Below are positions 1-7,753 of a DNA stretch of 12,083 nt, piece by piece. The DNA is from Irineochytrium annulatum. Taxonomy: Eukaryota > Chytridiomycota > Chytridiomycetes > Chytridiales > Chytridiaceae. Every line of letters begins with the position of its first letter. Within the stretch, counting starts at the first letter, position 1. The stretch spans positions 1 through 12,083 of the forward strand of contig JADGJL010000921.1 of the NCBI GenBank assembly GCA_027600665.1. Direction: 5' to 3'. The notes under the pieces are model-generated. The model saw only the letters and a program-made list of their open reading frames with translations. It was not told the DNA's origin and made no database searches. Both the position numbers and the translations under genes were made by a program.

Positions 1-1119
1 GGATAATGTCAGGAACACGGCGAATGTAATACATAGGCTTACAACAATAGCTTTCCCCAAATGGTCCATTATAACATCGTATGTGTCCCCGTGTATAGCT
101 GCAGCCTGACGCAAAACTGCGTCAACCTGCCTTGCCTGGAACAGGTTTTAAGGAGCGCCAGCAATGGTCTTGAGAGCTTACGATCGTGACAATTTTGGTC
201 TCGCTATGCGTTAATTGGCCCACGGAGCGCGTAAGCTTCATTTTGTTTTGGAAGACGAAGTTCTGGTCGGATGCCGGCCGACATTCGGTTTTGATGCGCT
301 TGCGGTATCGTTAATAAGCAGGATAAAACTGCGGTGATAAGACTACCTTTAGGTTCTTGATGTAGATATCCGCCGTGCTCCATGAATTTGCTTTAACGAC
401 GTAGCTCTGTTTCTTGTCAAACGCTGCAAGGACAACAAGAATTCTGATACCTCGGCGACTCCTGGCGGCAGCGACGCTGTCAACGACCGTGCAGAAGCTG
501 TCGGTGGTGTCGGTCTCGATACAGGGGTTGGTACAGGAGCGATGGAAATCGACGGTGCATTTAATAGGTCGGCAACCGGCGCAGGCGCCGGGTTAGAGAC
601 AGCAGCCGCCGGGGCAGAAACCGCAGCCGCCGGAATAGGAGCGGCAGGTGCCGGAGCAGGCGGTGGGTGCCTTTTTCGCTCTATTTCTGCCTGCCTGCTA
701 ATTTTAAGCTGTTCCAGCGATTTTTCTACGAGCTAAGACCGTAATCAGCAGTGACTAAAACTAATTGATCAATGACGAATAAACCTCAGTTATCCTTCTG
801 CGCTTCCCTGCAGCTTCATTTCGAATTTGTTCTGCAATCATTTTTCTAAAAAAAGGGTGAGTTCCAGGTTTATGAAGTCGCACCCAACCTGGTCTTCTCC
901 ATTTCAGCCTTATCCTCATTCGATTGAATTACGAGAACCGCTGCCGGCCGTGGACGAGACTTGAATTCCACATCACACGACGGCAAATCCTAAACAAGAA
1001 GCTTGATGATTCGCGCACTTTCCTTGATATGTCCCATTAAAAGATTCTACCCATTCTTTTGGAGGCTTATACCGCTCAATCCGTCGCGCGGCACTCTTGA
1101 AGTGTGCCTTGTCGGCCAT
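1..1119 (-). CDS. GLE1: GLE1-like mRNA export factor, 5' part (truncated by the window edge)
   Basis: GLE1 sits on the cytoplasmic face of the nuclear pore and, with inositol hexakisphosphate, activates the DEAD-box helicase DBP5/DDX19 during mRNA export. Exons read from the right: 1051-1119, 889-989, 785-845, 451-732, 347-412, 182-298, 43-135. All junctions keep frame and give 263 residues from the ATG at 1117-1119. Introns are 61, 43, 52, 38, 48 and 46 nt; a seventh starts with GTAAGC at 42 and leaves the window. Residues about 45-99 are charged and helical (EKSLEQLKISRQAEIERKR); about 100-165 are a Pro/Ala-rich linker. The rest matches the region leading into the GLE1 domain, with IYIKNLKRIK, KMKLTRSVGQLT and DHLGKAIV resembling fungal GLE1. 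The IP6- and DBP5-binding part is off the edge. The part before the GLE1 domain is short, nearer yeast than human. The weakest junction is exon 4/5 (donor at 450, acceptor at 413-414), whose branch site is poor. Family call confident; exon 4/5 boundary provisional. Confidence 0.82.
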
Positions 1120-1172
1120 GCTGACTCCGGCGAGGTTTGACCTCCTTGGCTAAACAGACAACAAGAATGCTG

Positions 1173-1178
1173 TTTATT
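1173..1178 (-). terminator. Poly(A) signal AATAAA of TRAPPC8
   Basis: The plus strand reads TTTATT here, so the minus strand has AATAAA 46 nt past the TRAPPC8 stop codon, followed by an A-run in the transcript sense. Cleavage would fall close to or within the short GLE1 upstream region. Confidence 0.6.
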
Positions 1179-1223
1179 TTTTTTTTCTATTCAATCTACA
1201 TGTGCAATGAGAACGGGAAAAAT

Positions 1224-4200
1224 TCAGTCGCTGTTTTTAATGGTGACTAAGTGCTGAACACTCGGCGACTGGATATATGTTGGATTTGAACACGGCGCGG
1301 ACGTTTCTCCTTCGCTCAGCAGCGGACTAACGACGCTTAGGCGCCAGCGATTGAGGTCGTAAGTGCCCGGGCGAGAAAATGATGCGACTATGGTTGCTTT
1401 GTGCTCCTCCTCGGGCCCGAGTATCCCGGTTAAGCTCGTTGTACCAACCCACTGGAAATCAGAGAATAGATCCTCCCTATTATCATTGGGTAAATAGCAA
1501 TCTTGACGTGGCATCTACCTCGCGGGCTTAGGATCCGCAGTATACATTTCTAGGGTGAATTGGACAGAGTTTTCCCAAGCGTTATTCCGCACTAATACTC
1601 CGATAGGAATAAGGAGCTCGCTGGCATAGACTTAGACAAATGGTGGCCGATATACGCACTTACCCATTTGCAAACTTATGCACATATTCATTTCGACACA
1701 GTAACAACAGGCGGACTGGGCTCACATCCTTTTGGCGAGGCTTCAGCAAGCTATTAATTAGCTCCTTCCGCTCCCGCGCAGTGGCCGCGTACAAGGACTT
1801 GCTGGGCACATTCAAATTGCTTGCATTCTTCCCAAACTTCGTCTGCAGCTGCAGCGGTGCCTGCAAGCCCAAATTGATGCCGATAATGTAATGGTGGCCG
1901 TATCGCCGCTCCCCGCCTGGTGCAGCCGGGGGAACCTCCCAGAAGAGAGCAATATCTGCGTCGTCCGTGTAGTAGAGGGTAAAAATCTCTCGGATTCGAT
2001 CCGCAGGTATTCCTGGGTAGTGAGTTAACAACGATTGATTCCTCCATTGGATTCTCGAGCTTAGGGATAAATCACGAAACGGTGTACTGTTGCAAACGAT
2101 GGTTTCGTCCGACTTCGATCGTTAAAGATTGACGCGGCATTAAAATTGTACCATTTTAACACTAGACACGAGAAGGTCGATCGGAGGCGGATGTAAAGGC
2201 GCTCTGTCTTCTGTTGCCATCAATAACCTCTCTATGGCCTTGGTGGTAACGATCTCCGACGAATTCTTAGTCTCGCTTTGCAGCCGAGAGCTTTTTTGGA
2301 AACGAAAGTATACAAATAGGGTCTGCTTCCCAGGTAGCGACTGCGAAGCAAGTTCCATCGGACTTGAAACGTTAGATCAGAATCGACTGTATGGGCAGAC
2401 TACCTTCCCTCTATTGCAACAAGATTCCAGGAAGGGCTTAGGGAAGATATCTGCCTGAGTTTGACATCGCAACCTTGTTGGAGATTCTCCACCTTTATGA
2501 TATAAATAATGATGTCTCTTGCTCAAATCACCTCAATGCCAAGGATAAATTCGGTTAACGCCGTCGTGCTCGGCCGCGTGAATGCATTTATTCTCAAAGA
2601 AGGCAGAACTTGCGTGCTCATAGTGTACTGCAACTTCCGGCAACCAATTTTATCAGCTTTATCCTGAAAAGCGTCAAAGCGTGATTAATAAGAAGATCTT
2701 TACCTCAGACTGGTACCCGAACAAGAAGCGGAAGGTATGTTTTCCAATCCGATCCCCACGAATCCAAATAGGGATAATAGTAGTCATGCCAGCTTCTAAC
2801 GAACCACTGTTTCCGTCGGACTTTGAAGGCAGGTGAATAGGAACGATGCTGGAGTTGGAGATGAGATTGTTAACAGGGTATGCTTCATCCGCGCTTCCGG
2901 AATTGTCTGCGTTAATAGCTAAATCAATTAAATACAACTTAAAGTGTCGCGTTCCTACGGTATGATGGCCCATCAATCAGCTCGGGAGTTGCCACGCAAA
3001 AGAAAGAGGGATGACTCAATTTCAATTTCAAATTCCGAAGACCGCGATTGCCTTTGTTATTCACTTCTAAAACAGTTCGCACCACTTGACCAGACAGTAG
3101 CGTCTCCGGGAATGAGTGAAACACTACATCCAGTACCGGCATTGGAGGTGTCACAACCAAGCTCAATGAGTTATCTTTGGCGTATGAGTTTTGTAACCGT
3201 TGTTCTTTCGTGAGGTTCAACCGAGGTCCACGCTTATTGAACGTGCGCTGTGTAGGAACCGTTCCGGCGAATAAGTACCGGATACCGGTCACAAGAATCT
3301 CCCCTTCATGTTTTGGAAAGACTTTTAACTGAATCTATAGTAATACTTATAAGAACATCTCAACCCGAAGTCCTCACCGTCTGCTTCTCCGATCCCTCTA
3401 GGCTAACTGTCGATATGCATTCAACGTCGAAATGTTCGTGTTTGATTCTATCCGACTGCAAGCCATGATCCGTGGATGCTGTCGCTGCACCAGCTTTGCT
3501 TGACACAAACTCAGCGACGAGTGCCAGATCAGTAAGAAGCAAAGGGATTTGAAGTGGGTTCTCCATCTCAAACGCAACGAACAATGGCTCTATACTTCGT
3601 TAGTGCTCACTACGCGAAGCGGAGTGTCATCACCTCCAACAGCGCAGACCGTCTTCTCGCCCTCGTTCTTGTTAGACGCGCGTGGTGCTTGCTTGACAGA
3701 CACGGAGCGCTGGTTGAAACCGTCTTCAAGGAGATCCTTCTCCATTGACTCCCACACATCGTCCTCAGCTATATCCATTGGTCTGCTAGACTCAAGCAGC
3801 GATACGCGTATGGACGAATCCAAAATTATGGGAATAGCAATCTGAGGGAGCTCTTCAAGGTCTTTGATAGGGATTTTCGACGCGCAGTTCTACGTGCGAA
3901 TACATCAGAGATAGAGCGCGGGCTTTTACGTACCGAGTAAACATCCAGAAATTCGTTCAGATGAACGGTTTGCTGAGAAGCGGGCTGGTTGCTGAACCGA
4001 AGTGGTTTCATGTAATACTCAATCGCATGCGTCAAATCGCCCATGTCATTATAAATCTTCGCCAATGAAAAATGAACATGATCATCAATCAAAGCCCATC
4101 CTTTGTCCTGGTAGACTAGCATAGCGTTTTGATAGCACCGCAAGGAATGGCTTCGCTGTGGTGAGTTAATTTCTCGCTTACAAGGATATCAATACCTGAC

Positions 4201-6100
4201 GGCACTGGGCATATCGATGACCCGCAAGAACCATATAAAACGCGTACTTTCGAAGCAAAGGAACAGTGCTCTTTAGGTAACATAACGCGGCCTGCTCCAG
4301 GAGAAGCGCGCTCCGCAAATCCGAGTCCTTACTAATTAGCACGCATCTAAGGGACGCCAACATACGTCTCCTATCATCCTCATCAACAGTGGTGGCGCCT
4401 CTCGGTATTGTTCGCGGTATTTTAGCATTTCGTAAACCAGCATCGTCACTCTCGACGCAAGTATCGGAGCACTTGCTTCCTGGTAGTTAGTGATTGCCGT
4501 GTCTAGCAAGTTCTCTACGCTCGCACGAACGGAGCCGTCGGTCATTAGCGTGCACAGCGCCATCATTTCCTGCGTCCCTCCATGATATTTGAAAGCCCTT
4601 TCCCCGCTGAAGTCCTTCTTGACCGTTTCGTACACCGAATAAGCGAACTTATAATCTCGCAGCATAAACGAGTAGTCGGCTAGTTTCCGCATAACGAGCT
4701 CCGGAGAAGAATACGGAAATCTGAACACATTAGTGTTGCTTCATCTCCGTCAACGAACACTATGGCACCGTCTACGATCGTTGGGGACGTCGTTGCTGTT
4801 GTCTTCGTCTGGTTTCCAAAGTAGCGCTTTGCATTATTGAACAAACGGCCAGTAACGCCTCTGCGCGCATTGTAAACCTGCGAATAAGATGTAAGATGCA
4901 GGGTTATAGAGATGATAAAGAGATAGCTACTTGTTCATTCCAGTGCTGAACGTTTCTTTCCATAATTGGAAGAATCGATTGCACGAGTAACTCCCGTATG
5001 AACTGTGCTACCTCTCTGACGTCACCAGGATCCATCAGACTACCGTACTTGGCAACTGGCTTTGAATCGGGAGCAGCATCTAGTGCCATCGGCCAAAGGT
5101 CCTCAATACTAGCGAGATCGCCCTTCAAGTGGGCATCCGAGACGACAATATTGTGCAAAGGCATCGATTCCTCAATGAATGGCGACCAAATATCATCAGA
5201 CGGGTTGGAAGCGGCATCCCCAGCTGCCGACGACCGAGAGTTTACTCGAATCAAATGACAGTTATTAACGCCAAACGCTTTTCTCATGTCGATGAACATA
5301 GTCTCCGCGCTGGTCAATATTAGTAAACCATAAACCACCGTGCTGCTACTCTACTGCTGGTGCTCTCGACGCGTCATGGACCAAGAGGTAATGCTTCACA
5401 GGGATCTGCGGATCAATAAATCCTCTCTCAAACACTGGGGGTAGGTCGGCAGGTGGGTACAGGTCCTTCAAATAGTTGAGGGGATCGGGATTTGCGGTTG
5501 ATGTAACCATGAGGCCTAGGACAATCAAATTCGATTAACAGTCACGCGCTTACATGCGACAGGGTGATTAAAAGTCTCGTGTTCGGAAGCGCCGACGTAT
5601 CTACAGACGTAATTCCTGTACTCGGAATACCATGGTGTAAGTTCTGAGAGCGGGGCTGCATGCCATGGTCAGGTCCAGCCACGCCTAACGCGAAGGGTCA
5701 CCTCCGGTATACATGCTTTTGGCCTCATCGCTTGTGTGGATACTATTCACTGTTGCGGTCTTATGCCGAGCCACCGACGCCACAAGCGCGCATTTCACGA
5801 CATCGGGAGGGTACAGGGCAAGTTCGCTGAAGTCCTTGAATCGTAACGAGAAGTTTTCGACCGAGGATGACTGCCCCTGATTATCTCGAACGTGGACTGC
5901 ACACAAATGAACAACTGGGCTCGCGATCGCGGTGAAAACGCACCCCTCCCCTCGATCTGGGCGCCGAAAGGCCTCAGGAAGTCCACCACCGACCGCAGCT
6001 TGTTCGCCTGGATCGCCTCCTCCGCATCTGGCGACGCGATCACCGCGACCAGCGGCGACAGGCACTCCGTCACAAACGCTTTGCCCGTCAAACTTGTCAT
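1224..6100 (-). CDS. TRAPPC8: Trafficking protein particle complex subunit 8 (Trs85 family), complete, 19 exons
   Basis: This is the subunit that defines TRAPPIII, the Rab1/Ypt1 exchange complex of ER-Golgi traffic and autophagy. Exons from the right: 5944-6100, 5702-5896, 5554-5655, 5350-5515, 4931-5309, 4789-4877, 4366-4720, 4196-4327, 3934-4155, 3634-3889, 3378-3589, 2959-3328, 2704-2918, 2532-2663, 2404-2492, 2152-2362, 1664-2112, 1519-1620, 1224-1476. The joined frame is 4086 nt (1361 residues plus stop); human TRAPPC8 is about 1435. Co-linear matches to the human protein run along the whole length: TPWYSEYR (near residue 130), KHYLLVHDAS (near 195), NSRSS, HWNEQ before RRGVTGRLFNNAKRYF, DSDLRSALLLEQAA (482 on), RKYAFYMVLAGHRY, ELPQIAIPII, NPLQIPLLLTDLAL, GPRLNLTKE, IPIWIRGDRIGKHTFRF and, near the end, FQWVGTTSL. 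The C-terminal half is the predicted beta-sandwich region of the family. The start is the first ATG after an in-frame stop at 6197-6199. Intron 6 is uncertain: donor GTCCCC, and the acceptor at 4739-4740 would add six residues. No disabling change is seen. Confidence 0.95.
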
Positions 6101-6188
6101 CAACGAGCGAAAATCCTTTAGTTTGGAGTCGTGCTCAACAATTAGTTGCGCTATCGGGGCCGGTGAACGTAAGGTTTGATGTGGGTGC

Positions 6189-6196
6189 TTTATATA
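6189..6196 (-). promoter_or_regulatory. TATA-like element upstream of TRAPPC8
   Basis: The minus strand reads TATATAAA about 90 nt before the TRAPPC8 ATG, which leaves room for a start site about 30 nt downstream and a short 5' leader. Seen in sequence; promoter function is inferred from position. Confidence 0.45.
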
Positions 6197-6311
6197 ACGC
6201 TACTCGTTCAGCTTTGCCAAATGTCACTCAAGCTTGTTTGGTTCACCGTCGTCAACTGAGACGGCAGTTCGTTTAAATGTTCCCAGCGTCGCCAGTTGGT
6301 AGTGTTGCCGC

Positions 6312-6372
6312 TGATGGAGGACGTGGTCACATCAGACGTGAAGTCATGATGGAGGAAGACGTAAAGTCATGA
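6312..6372. repeat. Imperfect direct duplication with ACGT cores
   Basis: TGATGGAGGA occurs at 6312-6321 and again at 6347-6356. GACGTGAAGTCATGA at 6335-6349 recurs with one mismatch at 6358-6372. Three ACGT cores fall in the stretch (6321, 6336 and 6359). ACGT is the core of many bZIP sites, so a regulatory role is possible but not shown. Confidence 0.55.
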
Positions 6373-6507
6373 AGTCAGCAAACAACAGACTTGCGAACTT
6401 TGGCCCGAACTAGTGAAAACTCTTCGTGGATTTAGCGCGAGTGATCCAATGAGAGTCGACGCAGAAATCATCTTTTCAAATGCTCCCTTGAGAAACCGTT
6501 GTCAGTG

Positions 6508-6901
6508 ATGGTGCCGGATGGTGGGGAAAGTGCCCGACCCGTTGTCGATCCTTTTCGTTCATTTACGAAGGCAAAGACAGAGATATTGGACAATCGTATT
6601 GAGTCAGGATACAGCGACTATCTATCGGGTGAACGTGACGAAGTGCGGAAGGTTTTTTCCGACAATGCTATGCCGACGTTTCAAAGTTAAAAGACCGATA
6701 TCTTGACAAGGTAGCCGCGGGCCTTTTGTCCTTCACATGTCGCTTGAACCGATGCTTGCGTAGACAGAATGCGCGTTGGCATGCCTGCCGTGGTTTCGTT
6801 ATTAAGATTGGCTGGATATGACCAGCCAACGTCCTAGAGATGGCGAGGACGGCGATGGCGGCGGCGGCGCACGCGGCCTGGGCCAGATGTACCGGCAATG
6901 A
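6508..6901 (+). CDS. Possible small three-exon gene, unknown protein of 103 residues
   Basis: I do not recognise this protein. Exons 6508-6651, 6687-6759 and 6807-6901 join in frame (312 nt) through introns of 35 and 47 nt with GT...AG ends. The product starts MVPDGGESARP, then has a charged, probably helical stretch (FTKAKTEILDNRIES, GERDEVRKLKDRYLDKV, residues about 19-58), a two-cysteine segment (FTCRLNRCLHWLDM) and a Gly/Asp-rich tail ending QMYRQ. Support comes from plausible junction phases, protein-like composition across all three exons and similarity of the second intron to others in the window. Against it: the first intron is the shortest here, no poly(A) signal is obvious, and no homology is known to me. 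The start is simply the first ATG of the frame, and an upstream exon cannot be excluded. It diverges from TRAPPC8 and precedes the PCM1-like gene on the same strand. Confidence 0.4.
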
Positions 6902-7753
6902 CTGACATTATGAACATCGAATCGCCAGCTTAACTCCACCACCACCGTTCTTGGCTGTTTTCCATTTCATTTCTTTCGACGCACCGAGCCCCGCGATTTA
7001 CTGCTGCGCATGCGCCAATTTTTTTTTTTTTCTTTTTTGGAAGCCTCTTGTTAGCAGAAAATTTACTTCTTAAAATATATAAGTCGTTTTTCCAAATTAC
7101 CCAGTTAGCAGCAAGGTGTACCTGAACATTTCGGCATGGAATCCCCGACGCAACGATAAAGAGCTCTAGGAGCATCAGCGGGAACAATTGCGTTCCGTCG
7201 ACGCTCGCCTTTCAGGTACACAGCAGTGTAACCTAGACGGTGGGATTTGCTCTCATCATACTTCATATGAAGACCGTCACTTCGTCTTCTGCTCTAACAC
7301 AATTCCACTTCTCGTAGATATAATCAAGGAGTTACAACGTACTCTGACAATGAGCGACAACAACGAAGAGGATTTTGAAAATTGGTAATTGCAGGACAGC
7401 TTCTCAAGGAGGCGACGGCAGCGCGGCGTTCTTTGTAATGCCAGCAAGTTAGATCTTTAGTAGAGAGCATTGCTTGTTGGGTCGTCGGTGATCTGAAGCA
7501 GACGCAGGTGTGCGGGCAGCAAGTGATCTTCCTCCTTTCGAAGCGCCTCCATGCGAGCGTCTGAGCATCGCTTCACTCGAACAAGGGCTGCATGTCAGTT
7601 CGCACTTCCTCCGACCCCTCGCGGGCCTCCTCTCACCAGCAGCCAGCAGCTCCCTTCCACGCTGCCATCGTTTGCGTTGTTTTCGATGTGGAAGCCTTTG
7701 TCGTGTCCGAAACTCAGCAATTCAAATCCCGCATTGAACTCGACGTCGCCGCA
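6902..7753. other. Region without a convincing gene; holds a T-run, a TATA-like element and short frames
   Basis: The region has a T13 run (7019-7031) after the palindrome GCGCATGCGC, a TATA-like element at 7076-7083 and competing open frames. On the plus strand a frame runs from 7170 to a TAA at 7387-7389, ending DNNEEDFENW. On the minus strand a 53-codon ATG frame covers about 7110-7271 (with YTAVYLKGERRRN). Neither has a clear start plus splice pattern like the neighbouring genes, so I do not call either. The last 160 bases (from 7592) are an in-frame upstream extension of the PCM1-like gene and more likely its 5' leader. Confidence 0.4.
7076..7083 (+). promoter_or_regulatory. TATA-like element TATATAAG
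   Basis: The plus strand reads AAAATATATAAG here, after an AT-rich stretch. The first ATG downstream (7136) has a good context but opens only a seven-codon frame. The element could serve a small or non-coding transcript, the PCM1-like gene through a long leader, or nothing. Confidence 0.25.

Larger units (their letters stand above)
6101..6507. other. Intergenic region between TRAPPC8 and the small plus-strand gene
   Basis: I see no convincing exon here. It holds the TRAPPC8 TATA-like element and an imperfect duplication at 6312-6372. A short frame from the ATG at 6451 on the plus strand ends after 19 codons and could be an upstream ORF or chance. The stretch probably serves as a divergent promoter. 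Confidence 0.5.

Noticed and set aside
1..45. A transmembrane helix at the end of the minus-strand frame (hydrophobic translation after GKAIV)
   Set aside because: The hydrophobic residues start exactly at a GTAAGC donor, and GLE1 is soluble. The stretch is intron sequence.
164..736. A plus-strand gene: Gly/Ala-rich frame ending at 736 with an AATAAA at 778-783
   Set aside because: The minus strand gives GLE1 exons 4-7 with better donors (GTAAGC), branch sites (ATTAAC), pyrimidine-rich acceptors and recognisable homology. The Gly/Ala frame is the antisense of the Pro/Ala-rich linker, and the AATAAA falls at the exon 3/intron 3 border of GLE1.
761..1119. A separate 84-residue basic protein ending at a TAG at 761-763
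   Set aside because: Splicing at 784 to the acceptor at 733-734 (52 nt) keeps frame and links it to the coiled-coil and Pro/Ala-rich exon of GLE1. The TAG lies in that intron.
5685..6065. A frameshift in TRAPPC8 between overlapping minus-strand frames near 5900
   Set aside because: A 47-nt GT...AG intron (5897-5943) explains the frame change and restores the conserved VHVRD segment.
6668..6898. A minus-strand frame with an Ala-rich hydrophobic stretch
   Set aside because: It arises from the antisense of GGC/GCG-rich codons, starts at a non-ATG codon and lacks family features. The plus-strand three-exon model explains the stretch better.
7170..7389. A C-terminal NUP62 fragment
   Set aside because: The resemblance covers only about 20 residues in two pieces, no intron arrangement restores the full helix, and there are flanking in-frame stops.
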